DNA of 64,000 nucleotides. Source: Platerodrilus igneus (taxonomy: Eukaryota > Arthropoda > Insecta > Coleoptera > Lycidae). Position numbers and translations under genes: made by a program. Below the pieces are notes generated by a model. The model was not told where the DNA came from and did not search any database. It saw only the letters and a list, made by a program, of their open reading frames with translations. Shown one piece after another: positions 10,886-21,122 of this stretch; position 1 is the stretch's first letter; every line of letters starts with the position of its first letter. The DNA lies in NCBI GenBank assembly GCA_036346225.1, contig JARFIW010001088.1:62001-126000 (forward strand). Reading direction: 5' to 3'.

Positions 10886-11407
10886 AAAAACCATATTTTA
10901 TTTTGTGAATTGCATGTTTATTATAAAAAATAATTAAAATCTTGTAACGAGAAAGAAATTGCATTGTCTTTTGTATTTTTATATTATAAAAACCGCATTG
11001 TATTTTTTAATTTTTATATTATGTATAAAATTAATTTAAAAATATATTTTAAGCGCTGTTGTAGAGGCTCTCTTTGTTATATTGTAATCAAGAAAAAGCA
11101 TTGTATTTTGTTATTTTTATATTTATTATAAAAATTAATTAAAATATTGTAACAAGCCAAGATAAAAACTGCATTGTATTTTTATTTTTTATATTATGTA
11201 TAAAATAAACTAAAATAATACATTTTAAGTGCTGCTGCATGTCAAAGTATCGCAGTTGTAGCGTCTCTATCTTTCTTATTTTTACAAGATCAAAAAAATG
11301 TATAATAAAAATCAAACAAAAAAAGAAACAAATTTTTATTTTTGAAACGTAACATATTTATATAATAAAAATATAAAAACAAATGTTTTATTTTTAAATG
11401 TAACAAT
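10886..11407. other. AT-rich convergent intergenic segment with a duplicated unit
   Basis: This separates the 3' ends of polymerase and integrase. A unit of roughly 180-205 bases occurs twice: taattaaaat.ttgtaac at 10931 and 11135, cgcattgtatttttt/ctgcattgtattttta, tatattatgtataaaa, and ttttaag.gctg.tg at about 11049 and 11224. Several aataaa-type signals occur on both strands. The segment probably holds the polyadenylation sites of both gene blocks. I see no gene. Confidence 0.75.
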
Positions 11408-12340
11408 CTATATAAGATCAGCTTTTTGAATCCAGGAAGGCTCTTGGAAGCCCAACCATTTGACGAGAATTTTGGTTCCTTTTCGCCTTAGTATTTTCTC
11501 GATAAGGTAAATATTTGGAACTCTCGTTTTCTGCAGCTCAGCTTCATAAAACTGTCCCAATACTGGATCGCCATGCATGTCGACGAGTAAATAAGTAGTC
11601 GGATTTGCTCGAAACACTTTACATATTTTAAACGTCTCCTCGCTCCAGTTTGCATTGTAGCCCTTAGAAAAATACTTCTATATTTTGAAATGCGTACAAA
11701 GTCGTCCACGGCATAACGAGGTTTTCTAGTCGCCAGTTTTAATTTATCGTAAACCTTCAGACGCGTTTTCGCGGTCACATTTTGGGTTTTCTTTTAGTGG
11801 TCGAATGCACCGTATCGTTGTATTTCGATACAATCGAATCGATTATATCGATCCACTTCCATTTGCCTCTCAGACTAAAAGCTTTATACAGTTTGTTTTT
11901 TATCGTTCTGATTGCACGTTCTACGATGGCGGCTTTGATTGAGCTATATGTGGAGTAATGATTAATATCGCCATATTCCTTCATCAGCCGTGCAAATTGG
12001 CCGTTATAAAATTCTGTACCATTATCTGTTTGCAGATTTTTCGGTAAAGGCGGCCGCGATCTTTTAATTTCATTTAGAATCTCGTGCATCGCAGATGTGA
12101 CTTCATGACCATTCTTGGATTTAAGCGGTCTCGTCCATAAATATTTCGAATAGCAATCGATCACGAGTAGAATATACTTATGCCCTTTATTATATTTCGA
12201 ATATGGAATAAATTCAGCAATATCGGCTTGGAATAAGTCGTGATAAGATTTGATGATCGTTCTTCGACGTGGAAAATTTATTCTAACCCTCTGTGCAGTT
12301 CATCCACTAGTATTTCCTTATCGTTATATTTCTTAGACAT
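11408..12340 (-). pseudogene. INT: Retrovirus-type integrase with chromodomain
   Basis: Integrates the element. It starts MSKKYNDKEILVDELHR at 12340, two bases below the stop of the fibre gene. The rve core follows: FQADIAEFIP with the first catalytic Asp (about 12225), MIDCYSKYLWTRP, QTDNGTEFYN with the second Asp (about 12020), and AAIVERAIRTIKNKL with the catalytic Glu (about 11910). A KPRYAVDDFVRISKYR linker leads to a chromodomain VPNIYLIEKILRRKGTKILV that ends at 11408. Frame breaks near 12295, 11775 and 11620 inactivate it. All three acidic residues remain. Confidence 0.93.
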
Positions 12341-12341
12341 T

Positions 12342-13242
12342 TTAAGGTTTGACACGAGTATGAGAGTTAGACGACGAGGCTTTATCTTGCTCCAATAACA
12401 CGTGCAGGTGTCTTATAACGTCGGTATTAATTTTGTGAAATTGTAAATCGTCTCCAGCAGACGTCTTGACTCCGTCTACTTTCAAGTGGTTGAAAATCAG
12501 GAAGTTCGTGTTTAAAACAACTTTGTTCAACACTTGAACGACCGATTGCAATACATCTCGAATGATCACGTTATCGCGGTGAATGGCGACACCTTCGATA
12601 AGATTTTGTATTCTCGCGTTCACATAGAACTTAGAAACGGCATCGTGCTCATCTTCGGCCTCGCCTATGTTGACAATTCTCAAGCCTCGAGAGTCGAAGT
12701 TCTTGGCCTTACCGTCGTCGATCGTGGTTAGTTTCATAAAATTTTGCGCTTTTTCTGACAACGTCGAGTCCACGTATCTCTTGTTAACGGCATCGCCGAG
12801 CTCTGCGGGTCGTGCAAATTTACAATGGATCGCGACTTGGCGTCAAATTTAAGTTTCTTATTAGCATGCGTTTTTCCCGAAGATGAAGCGGTCAAACATA
12901 TTTCCAATGCTTTGCCTATACGCAGATTGAGTTCTTCGCTGCAAAATTTTAAGTTTACGCCGTCGTTTGATTTTTAGGATCGGCCAAATTCACTATTCTA
13001 AAATCCTTCAAGTTAACTATTTTCTCGTCCTCGTCCAATACCAAGGCGCTTCGTTTATTTACCGCATCCGTTCCGGTCACGGGATTGCCTACGTTGCAAA
13101 GTTTTCTATTTTCTATGTTGAAATCGCCTTCCGGAGTTAGTTTAAAGCCTACACCAGGAGGCCCGCGCGCAGCGGTATTACCAAACCCTCCGCCTCCAGA
13201 GTCTCTGGCAACATACGCTCTTCCAAATTTATCGACGACCAT
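12342..13242 (-). pseudogene. Fibre-like protein with repeated NV..P..DAVNKRYVD units
   Basis: N-terminus MVVDKFGRAYVARDSGGGG is followed by several copies of a short beta-repeat: NIENRKLCNVGNPVTGTDAV, then LKDFRIVNLADPK, SRSIVNLHDPQ, DAVNKRYVDS, RGLRIVNIGEAEDEHDAVSK. The pattern resembles trimerising repeats of phage tail fibres and collars, and similar proteins occur in insect Polintons. A surface spike/fibre role on the particle is inferred from that. C-terminal part is less repetitive, with a helical end. Two frame breaks lie between 12774 and 12954. It is tightly packed between the DUF8207-like gene and the integrase. Confidence 0.75.
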
Positions 13243-13281
13243 TTTATTTCTGAGACTATTCTATAGGACGTGTATATTTTA

Positions 13282-14325
13282 TTAGGCGATTAATTTCGCC
13301 TCCTTTAATTCGGATATAATAGAAAGAAATTCGTTTTGATTCTGAGAGCTATTGTTGCCCGCCGAACGTTCGGCCATCAACAAACGAAGCCGGCTCACCA
13401 GCTCGGCCGGCGAGTCCCAATGAACGTATTCTATCTCATGATTAGAATTATCGAATTTTTTGTATCGCCAAATTCTGCTTATATTACTCAATGGCTGTCT
13501 TTTTTTCGATAAATTATCCATACCGAGACCTTTCTTTTTCTTCGTTATTTTGGATCGTAATTGCATGGGAATCGTAGGAGTCGCCGATGCTGTATTCATC
13601 TCTCTTGACGACAACGACGACGGTGACGGCGACGAAGCATGCTGCGGCGAGGAGGAGGCGTAGATATTGTAGTCGCCACGGGCGACGGTGTTAAATTCGG
13701 AACGATATAATTTTTATATTTGGGCGTTTTAGGCAGATCCTTGCGAAACAGTTTATTATATGCATTGGTTTTCTTCAAAATATCGATGTAATTTTTACAT
13801 CTAGCTCGGAAGGATTGCCAGCAGGCGTTTTCTTATTCGAAGGATTTTCTTATAAGTTAACAATCGAAGTAAGCCCTCCGTAATAGGATATTTTTATTTC
13901 TAATATTAATCGTAGATCCGTCGTCTGCAATAGCTAACTCTGAATTGCCCATAGACCATTTATTCGAAAGGTCGTCGTATTGAATGCCGATTCCGGTATC
14001 GTCTATATTGGGATCCTCGCTTTTGGACAGGATGTCGGCATACTTTTTAAGTAAGACATCTGAACCGTCGCCGACATTATCAGATTCGTGCTCCGCATTC
14101 TGACGTCGAATATAATTAGGATTTTTACTTGCAGAGAATTTTGATAGCGATTTTAACGGTTCTAGTAATTGAGCATGCTTCATTCCGTATTTTAATTGAG
14201 CTCGATTTTGATCTCGTTTAAAATCTAAAACTTTTTCTTATCGTTTTAGTGGCCTGCACTACGGCTCGATTTAAATTCGTAGAGTGACGTCGTCGTCGTC
14301 CTCGTCTCATCGCAGCCGCAGACAT
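13282..14325 (-). pseudogene. Conserved Polinton protein, DUF8207-like
   Basis: An Arg-rich start (MSAAAMRRGRRRR at 14325) precedes EPLKSLSKFSASKNPNYIR, then DDTGIGIQYDDLSNKWSMGN (about 13990), a low-complexity spacer, and a C-terminal block EYVHWDSPAELVSRLRLLMA (about 13430-13370) ending SIISELKEA. The YD...MGN and hydrophobic W-D-pro-x-ELV-x-RLRLL blocks match a family that I recall as DUF8207, widespread in insect genomes because of Polintons. Function unknown. Frame breaks near 14210, 13850 and 13600-13780. Its stop is 40 bases above the fibre gene start. Confidence 0.7.
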
Positions 14326-14359
14326 TGCGTTGATGAAAGTTCGCTCGAACGTCGTGATT

Positions 14360-15046
14360 TTAAATACATATGTAATGATCGAATCCTTTACGGTAGCGGC
14401 CCTCGTTTATAGCTTTTTCTTTGTCTACCACTAAGAATCCGTATCCGGCTTTATTGCCATCGCCGTCTTTTTTTTCCCACGCTAGACGGCACATATTTTT
14501 GAAATCTTCGAAGCTCATGTCGGTATTAATGTGCTCCGAATAGATATGTCTTAAGTTCATTTCGTCTTGCAAAAAAACTATAATTAAATTTGTATTGTCG
14601 CGAATAAGATGCTTCGGTATTCTTGCATACGATTGGCTGAGGTAGAACGCGTCTATATTCTTATGACGGCTCATTGAAAATATTGACGAATCGCGTTTTG
14701 TTCGTGACATTGAATGTCGTCGAAAATGAAAATCGAATTACTCTTAGCATCTTGCGGTGAAATTATTTCAGAATTTTCGCTAAATTCGTAATAGCCTAGT
14801 CCCTTGATCGGTCTCAAAACTCGACTCAAAAATCGTATTTGGGCTGAAATAGCGACTTGGAGTAAATGTAAACGTTTTCAAATTCCAATCCGTTGGGTGC
14901 CAGTAACAAACTCAAAATCAGGTTTGTTTTACCGCACGCAGAAGGTCCGCATACGATGCATCTTATGCTGGCCGGTAAGAGATCTCCGTGCTTTTGCGCG
15001 TTCCAAAATAGGAATAAGGATCATCCTGCTCGACCGTTAGATCCAT
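14360..15046 (-). pseudogene. ATP: FtsK/HerA-type genome-packaging ATPase
   Basis: Pumps DNA into the particle in the A32/packaging ATPase family. It starts MDLTVEQDDPYSYFGTRK at 15046. Walker A GPSACGKTNL is at about 14940-14910; hhhhDD Walker B IFIFDDIQCH at about 14730-14700. Downstream there are RHKNIDAFYLSQSYARIPKH with the sensor-type Q (about 14670-14610), NLIIVFLQDEMNLRHIY and a C-terminus ending RYRKGFDHY. The 5' part is shifted (near 14980) and again between Walker A and B; the last 117 codons (14710-14360) are open. Lies between capsid and DUF8207-like genes. Confidence 0.92.
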
Positions 15047-15093
15047 ATTTGCAACCGGTAGAGATTGTTTCTGTTTAATAACCTTTATGTCTA

Positions 15094-16427
15094 TTATTCG
15101 CTAATATGACGCGTAACGATTTCCGTAAACGGATCGTATTCGAATATAGAGTCGTGCAAAATTAAGCAGTATGCTTTAGTGGTTTGATCGAAAATGTTGC
15201 TGGATTCGATTTCGAGACGTATATCGACGGCCGAATTTTTAATAGATTCTTCTTGACGACTGCAATCGATCACGAACACGGGACAATTGCCAAATTGCTG
15301 ATAGTCGTTCAAACAACACAGAGCGTAGCTCAAATTGCTCGCGCCTGCATAATAGTTTTCCGGAAATTTCGAATAGTGCATGAACGGGGTCGAATAATCG
15401 TTATTGGCAAAGTCCGAATTCATATCTTGAAGTGGAAATTCTTGGGAATTAAGGTATAGTTTTAAATTTGTCAGATTGCAGTGATCGAACTGGGCTGCCG
15501 ATTGCTTCGCATTATCATACTTGCCATGCTGAAGAGTAAATAGAATCCATCGAGGTTTTTCTAATTCGTTCGAATTCTTAATACGCCAAACGTGAATTTT
15601 CGAAGACGGAAAGGACGGCAACTCGTGAAGCTCCCAGCGACGAAAGTAAACCACAATTCTGGGATTTTTATGCAAATGATGGAATAAATTTAATTTCGAT
15701 TCATCGCTAAGCTTTAAATGCGGAACCTCCCACGATATTTTAGTAATTTTAAATGTTAGCTCGTTTTCGTCGCTCTTGTAACAATTGACGTCGCTCTTGG
15801 ATCTAATTAAAACAAGCTCTTGCGGCATGTTTACGACGGCTCGTTTATAATCCTCGCAAAATCCAAAAATATGCTTTAGAGGCACATTGCACGAGAAGCG
15901 TCCGTTTTAAAGATGTCGGCGTTTGTATCTCCTCGAGGGTCCCAGGTGCTATTGCTCAAACCGTTGAATTTTTTGTGATACGAAGCGAGACCCTTCATCG
16001 TGCACGTTATACCAGGCTGCTTACAAACGTCGACCACATGCGTGCTCCCCATTTTGTACTGTATTTCATCGAACAAGAATAATATTGCGTTGTTCGTTAT
16101 CGTATACGGTTTACCTTCGGTTTTCACCGAAAACGTTCCCTTAATATTAATGTAACTGTCGTAGGTTGCGATTATAGCATCGGAATTTTGGATTTCTATA
16201 ATCACTCTATCGCTGTGGTCTGTGTTTCGCGTGAAGGGTAAATACGAATAATAATCTTCTTTCGAAATTGTCTCTTCGTAGCGAGGCCTTTTGAATACGT
16301 CTAATTTGGCCACCTCGTCGAAACGTAATTTCTTCAAAGGAGAACTAATCACCGACGAGATGTGATCTGCGACCATTTTCGTGCTACTACCAAAATCACC
16401 ACGTATTTTACCGCCACGTTTAGCCAT
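15094..16427 (-). pseudogene. MCP: Major capsid protein, double jelly-roll
   Basis: Two open frames (16427-15876, 183 codons; 15885-15094, 263 codons) overlap by a few bases and form one protein of about 445 residues, the normal length for the insect family I associate with the Pfam double jelly-roll-like domain. First half: a Gly/Lys-rich start, then VIIEIQNSDAIIATYDSYIN and AILFLFDEIQYKMGS. Second half: HIFGFCEDYKRAVVNMPQEL, ELHELPSFPSSKIHVWRIK, WILFTLQHGKYDN, FVIDCSRQEESIKNSAVDIR and AYCLILHDSIFEYDPF near the end. One single-base break near 15880 is the only lesion, making this the best preserved large gene. Forms the capsid shell. Confidence 0.9.
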
Positions 16428-16476
16428 TTCTAGTACTTTTTCTTTCTCGTATTCAAAAGCTTGTAGCCGAGCGCTT

Positions 16477-16796
16477 TTAAGAAACTTGCGTCTGCGCGAC
16501 TAAGAGCGAGGTTCTTCTTCCTCTTCTTTTAATATGATGTCGCTTTTTCACACCTCTTCCGCTTTTTATTTCGTTATGGCCTAACGATGATTTGCGTGCG
16601 ACTGCTGATTTCGAGAACGTTTTTTGCGTTTTATATAAGTTTGTTTTTGAGGAAGAAGAAGAAGAAGAAGACTTCGGCAGCAACGACGATAACAATGCCC
16701 AACGCGCGGATTTTTCTTAGGTATATTGACGACTGCGGCTAACGTCTGTTGCTGCTGCTGCTGATGCTGACGCTCGTCATCGTAAACGACGCCCAT
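16477..16796 (-). pseudogene. Small basic Polinton protein
   Basis: It starts MGVVYDDERQHQQQQQQTLA at 16796 with IPKKNPRVG, then shifts frame near 16680 and ends with a strongly basic tail (KSGRGVKKRHHIKRRGRR) and TSLLVAQTQVS at 16477. About 105 residues. The Gln run is encoded by a trinucleotide repeat and a Ser run by another. By size, charge and place between penton and major capsid genes it could be a core/DNA-condensing protein like those of adenoviruses; that is inference only. Alternatively two short unrelated frames. Confidence 0.45.
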
Positions 16797-16818
16797 TTTT
16801 AACTTAATAATAATTTTA

Positions 16819-17583
16819 TTATTCGCGTCTTAGCTCTAGGCGAACGCAAAGGTACGTATCCTTCGAAAAATTAACCGCTTCACCCGTATGATCCACCAGT
16901 CTCAACGTAATGTTATCGAATTCGTCCACGCACAGAGGGAAACGAATTATATTGCTGGGTTGTTGTTCTATGCTGTAGCCTGGGGGCACGGTTAGGCCAA
17001 ATTCGTAAATGCTATGACAAAGTTGGTTATTGCGGTACGCTCCGTCGTAATGTTAGTATCTACGAAAATATTAGATACCGAAATTATTTCCACATCGCGA
17101 TCGGACGTATGCGAACGACCTTCCTCTAAAATTCGATCATGAAATCCCAGCATTCGACCGATGTTGCCGCGCTTCGTGAAGTCTACGGAGTATTTCGATT
17201 TTATTTCGCACTTTAGGGTATTATTATTAGCTCTTAAAGAAAACAAGCCGTCGACCAATCCGTCGTCGTCCAAAGTTACGGACGAATTAATTTCTTTGTT
17301 GGCTTTAGCCGACTCAATATCTTTTTCTCAGGAACGTGTTTAGCTCGTCTATTTCGTAGCATCCCTCGTCGATGGTGATTTCTTTATCTTTATCGTAATA
17401 GAACTTATTATTTCCCTCGTAAATATTTCGAACGGTGTTGCACGTGTAAAGACCAACCAAGCCGCAGGTGTACGTGCCGCCATCGTTCAGTCTCACAGGT
17501 GGGTATAGCGTACCGCTGCTGATGGTATTTCCATCCCCGAATATCGTGAATGTCCTAGACATGACTGTAGCGCTCGAGGGCAT
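16819..17583 (-). pseudogene. Minor capsid (penton) protein, single jelly-roll
   Basis: Vertex protein of the particle. Start MPSSATVMSRTFTIFG at 17583, or the second Met (MSRTF), which is the usual start of the family. Conserved blocks: LYPPVRLNDGGTYTCGLVGL, YTCNTVRNIYEGNNKFYYDK, CYEIDELNTFLRK, LFSLRANNNTLKCEIKSKYS (about 17240), GNIGRMLGFHDRILEEG, and near the end GYSIEQQPSNIIRFPL, DNITLRLVDHTGE, ending CVRLELRRE at 16819. About 245 residues. Two single-base breaks, in the A-run near 17325 and near 17005. Its first ATG overlaps the protease stop by one base (TAATG), so the two genes are translationally adjacent. Confidence 0.88.
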
Positions 17584-18019
17584 TATGGTTCTTTATGTAA
17601 AAATTTCAACACTAAATGACCACACACGATCGTGTTAAAGTCTTGCTCCCTTTCCACGTTATAATATATATCGCTACCGTGAAAATATCTTAAGACTTCC
17701 TCGGAGGCCTCAGGTCTCCGAAACTATCGAAGTATATCACCGTATTGGCCCTTTTTATAACCGACCCAATGCGTGCCCGGACCGGATCCATCGTCTAAAT
17801 TTATAATACCACTTTCGTTTCGCCACGGCGGTGCTAAGCTTCCGTCGCGTCTTTTAGCGGCAACTCGTCTCGCATGTACACGCCTCTAAAATACGGAACA
17901 CCTTTAGCATATTTGTGCAGATCGAAATCGGTCAATGCGCGCATGGGAGGTGTAAGGGTGGTGGTGGTGGTGGTGGTGGTGGTGGCGAGTTTAGCATTCC
18001 TCGACACCGTCGAAGTCAT
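17583..18019 (-). pseudogene. PRO: Adenovirus-type maturation cysteine protease
   Basis: Cleaves capsid and core precursors. ATG at 18019 opens MTSTVSRNAKLA and a Thr run; a second Met (MRALTDFDLHKYAKGVPYFR) may be the real start. Then GVYMRDELP, RNESGIINLDDG, the catalytic His in GPGTHWVGYKK (about 17765), and the catalytic Cys in VCGHLVLKF (about 17615). A stop near 17834 and further breaks near 17730-17700 disable it. Length about 145 residues is slightly short. The start overlaps the stop of the preceding gene (ATGA). Confidence 0.88.
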
Positions 18020-18317
18020 TCGTTTTTTGAATCCCCCGGATAAGGTTTCAAGTACAAGGCGCTACCTTTCTTGTGAGGCTTTAAATACAATCCGCTGCCG
18101 ACTTTTTCTCTTCCATGGCTCTGTTGTGACGCGCGTTCTCGTCGAAATACCTCTTTGCATTTTTGGCCGAATTGATGGCGTTTGCGACGCTCGACGCTCC
18201 GCCGGCCAGTGCTCCGAGCGCCGAAAGACCCGCAAATATCGGAATCAAGGGCAATAAGCCTCCTCGCTTGGGCACCGGTATTATGCGCGGTACTTTAATT
18301 TTCGAACGACCTCCCAT
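18016..18317 (-). pseudogene. Small Gly/Ala-rich hydrophobic particle protein
   Basis: Starts MGGRSKIKVPRIIPVPKRGG, then a hydrophobic, Gly/Ala-rich segment LPLIPIFAGLSALGALAGGA (about residues 21-40), an amphipathic NAINSAKNAKRYF helix, and, after a frame break near 18090, repeated GLYLKPHKKG/ALYLKPYPG ends. This is a recurrent small protein beside the protease in insect Polintons; hydrophobic-plus-basic design recalls adenovirus core or membrane-active proteins (pVI/pX), but no function is shown. Stop overlaps the protease ATG. Confidence 0.7.
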
Positions 18318-18428
18318 CCTGTTGACTATAATTTTGCGGCATTCATCGCGCTCGAAATGAGCCGATTATGCGAAGCATCTCCGTGTCCTTTACTCTTGAT
18401 GCTTTGTTTTCTGATTTCTTTAGATATT

Positions 18429-18926
18429 TTACTTATAAGACCGCCCCTGAAGGAGCATTTTTGCCGACGTTGCCGTTATTGTCTTTGAATTTACCCGAGC
18501 ATCGACGTACTCGACGTCGTCGTTTTTTCGTCGTCGTCGTCCTCCTCGCTGTCGACGATCCAGTTTCACGGCCATTTTCTTGTCTATTCCCATTCCTAGT
18601 TTGCGTTTCGCTTTCATTGCAGCCGTTACGCCCAACGCTGCGAGCTTCTCGGACCACTTAGAATCTTTGGCCTTGACTCGCCGCCAAGCCGCTTCTTGCA
18701 AGACCTTGTCGGCCTCGTGCCTGCGCTCCACGTCTTTGTGATGCGAATACGCGATGTCGTGCTGCTTGCACGCTTCGTCTAGAGGATTAATACCTTTGTC
18801 TCCGCGATTTAAACGCTCTTGTAGCCTGGTTCCGGGACCGCAGAAGTTATGACCAGGAAGGTGCAGTTCGAAGGGCAATTTATTTAAGAGGTTGTTGAAC
18901 AACCCTTCACCCCCGTGTACCAACAT
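18429..18926 (-). CDS. Phospholipase A2-domain protein, parvovirus VP1 type
   Basis: Open frame of 165 residues. The PLA2 core is at residues 19-75: LHLPGHNFCGPGTRLQERL holds the Ca-binding GPG loop; DEACKQHDIAYSHHKDVE holds the catalytic His-Asp pair; then HEADKVLQ. The C-terminal third is very basic (RRQRGGRRRRKNDDVEYV). In parvoviruses and related particles such a domain opens the endosomal membrane during entry; that role here is by analogy. It lies directly upstream of the small hydrophobic gene, in the same minus block as capsid genes, so is likely a late gene. Start taken at 18926, the first Met, 16 residues before the domain. Appears undamaged. Confidence 0.88.
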   Translation of the reverse strand: MLVHGGEGLFNNLLNKLPFELHLPGHNFCGPGTRLQERLNRGDKGINPLDEACKQHDIAYSHHKDVERRHEADKVLQEAAWRRVKAKDSKWSEKLAALGVTAAMKAKRKLGMGIDKKMAVKLDRRQRGGRRRRKNDDVEYVDARVNSKTITATSAKMLLQGRSYK

Positions 18927-18960
18927 TGACTAACATCTCTCCTGCAATAACGTAACAATT

Positions 18961-18963
<3 letters not shown>

Positions 18964-19001
<38 letters not shown>
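18964..19001. repeat. (TA)n microsatellite
   Basis: About 19 TA dinucleotides lie in the gap between the phospholipase gene and its upstream neighbour. Probably hypervariable. Confidence 0.95.
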
Positions 19002-19009
<8 letters not shown>

Positions 19010-19044
19010 CTGCATACAGAATAAATTTTATTTACAAAAAAGGA

Positions 19045-20162
19045 TCATACACTATCTTTAAAATACAAAGGTTTCATTTCGACATTTAAATTCTTTTGAT
19101 ATAAACATAATACGTCATCGACAATTTCGTGAGGGAAATGGCGCGTGATTTCTAATAAGCCGAGTCTGTTGATGTTGTAAAGAACGTTTAGGGTACTTAG
19201 GGATGGATTTCCAAATACGTATTCGCTTATCATCTCGACTCGACATAAGACTTGATCCTGCAGGTTCGAATAAAGTCCAGCATCCTCGAGGAGGGGCCCG
19301 CCTTCACCTCCATCGTCGTCGCCGTCGCCGCTACTGCTCTTGCACCTGTTATACGCGTAAGCTCCGAACTCTTCGGGAAGGCAAGTGGCGACGCACTCTA
19401 TATTTCTATCGTAGAACTCTTGAAAATCTTGTCCTTTCAATATTTCTAATTTGAGCATTATAAGAGGAGCTAGAGTAAACACTTTTGCAAATTCTTCGCG
19501 GGAGAGAGAAATTCGCGCAACATTGTATCCGGATCCTGTTGTTGTTGTTGATTCTAATGCGGCGAGAGCCGCAGCAGTTTTTTTGCACCTCGACTCTATG
19601 AATGGACTCGTATTCGTCTTTAAATTCCACTTCCAAGTATCCGTCGATCGTCTGATGCATTTCACGCCTCCAGTGCCATACGTCTGCGACTACGGAGGCG
19701 GCGGTAGCGCCTGCAGATGCAACCGTGGCAGTATCCGAGCGGTTGGAAAAAAAATTTCTAAATTTATGTTCGATATTGATAGACGACAAATCTTTCCACT
19801 CGTTTTCGTCCATTTGCAATTCGCCTTCTTTACAAAATCTGTTGGGGCATATAAGTCTGATAACAGGGCTAAAATCCATATTGCTCTTTCGTTTGGTTAA
19901 GCCCACTTCGATCGTATGACCGTGAGCGCACCATTGCGCATTCTCCTTGGAGGAATTCAATCGGTATTCGGTGCTACATATCAGGGGATCCATCGCCTGA
20001 TCGTTATCGTAGACATGAATACCTGACAAAACTTGCGGCGATCCAGATACTGCACGTAGATGATGATGATGACAAAATTACGTCATCATCATCGTTATTT
20101 AAAAATACTTGTCTGTCGTCACCACTTGTATGATTATTTTCGTCTTGAATATACTTCACCAT
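19045..20162 (-). pseudogene. Unassigned Polinton protein, about 350 residues
   Basis: The most upstream Met is at 20162 (MVKYIQDENNHTSGDDRQVF) before an acidic/Ser stretch; the frame shifts near 20040 and continues GIHVYDNDQAMDPLICSTEY, RLICPNRFCKEGELQMDENE, EWKDLSSINIEHKFRNFF to about 19560, then shifts again to ISLSREEFAKVFTLAPLIML, FQEFYDRNIECVATCLPEEF and an end KNLNVEMKPLYFKDSV at 19045. The IRLICPNR...ESEW-type block suggests a small Cys-containing DNA-binding module, but I do not recognise the family. It is one of the right-arm genes next to PLA2. Confidence 0.55.
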
Positions 20163-20187
20163 AATTGCTATTTAATTATGCAAAATT

Positions 20188-21103
20188 TCACGCGCACATA
20201 CACACCCTGAACGAAGATACCTCCCGGTTAGAACTGAAAATTATTTTGCATGTGTAGGTTTTCGTTCGAGCGCAAACGATGTTGCTCATGCGCGCATAGT
20301 TTATTTTATATTTGTAATAGATGTAGTATGCCCACGCTCCTATTAATTGCATAAGTACGATGTGTTCTAAATACGTCCATACACCATCTGAACTATCAAA
20401 TTCTCGATCTTTTTTTCTCGCCTCTCTTTCTCTTTCGAAGGCGATTCGTTTATGATTCCATGGCATGACGTACCATTCGGTCTCCGTAAAACTGCTATTA
20501 TATTTAAATCTTATTTTAAACATCAGAAAAGGATCGATGCCAACTCCGTCTCCGACACAATCGCCCGCGGATCCATTGTTCAACCGTTCGGCACCGTCGT
20601 CGTCGTCGTCGTCGTTGCCGGCCTCGCCGTCGCCGGATCCATCTACGTTTTCTATTTCTCGTCGCCGTTGAAGGCGTCCTCCTCCTCCTCCAGATAACTT
20701 TTATAAATTAAAAGGTCTCTCGATACCGCGGACGATGACGACGACGACGACGTCTCTGATGATGATGGCGATAAGGGAACCTCTTCCAATGGTTCTGTTG
20801 CTGCTGCTGCCATTGCTGTTGCAGCTGCATGGTAATTAATTCCATACGTTTCCAATCTTTAGAGCGAGAGCATCTTATTTGTTGTTGTTGTTGTGACGAC
20901 TCGGACTTCGACAATGCCAAAACGTCTTTATTTTCAACAACCTCGAAACATACGAATGCATTCGGAGGATCTACGGGAACCGGATTTCTTTGCCAGGAGG
21001 GCACGCTCGGTTTAAATATGTATAGGTAATTATTACATATTAAAGAGTAGGCGAGATATGCTGCGACGGCTGCGGGCGGTCCTTTAGGAGTCATTTCGAA
21101 CAA
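20188..21103 (-). pseudogene. Unassigned Polinton membrane protein with acidic linker
   Basis: Opens MFEMTPKGPPAAVAAYLAYS at 21103, continues NYLYIFKPSVPSWQRNPVPV and FVCFEVVENKDVLALSKSES. A low-complexity middle (Gln, Ser and Asp/Glu runs) crosses two frame changes (about 20850 and 20650) and includes YLEEEEDAFNGDE. The last frame (20583-20188) has FLMFKIRFKYNSSFTETEWY, a charged helix, and one likely membrane segment HIVLMQLIGAWAYYIYYKY. I read it as one gene of about 300 codons because acidic linker coding continues across the breaks, but two genes are possible. Function unknown. Confidence 0.5.
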
Positions 21104-21122
21104 TGAGCATTTTTAATTGCAT

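Noticed and set aside
17874..18257. Plus-strand frames opposite the protease, hydrophobic, PLA2 and other right-arm genes (also 18368-18661, 19451-19900, 13460-13663)
   Set aside because: Antisense shadows of the minus-strand genes; no motif, and codon patterns follow the real gene.
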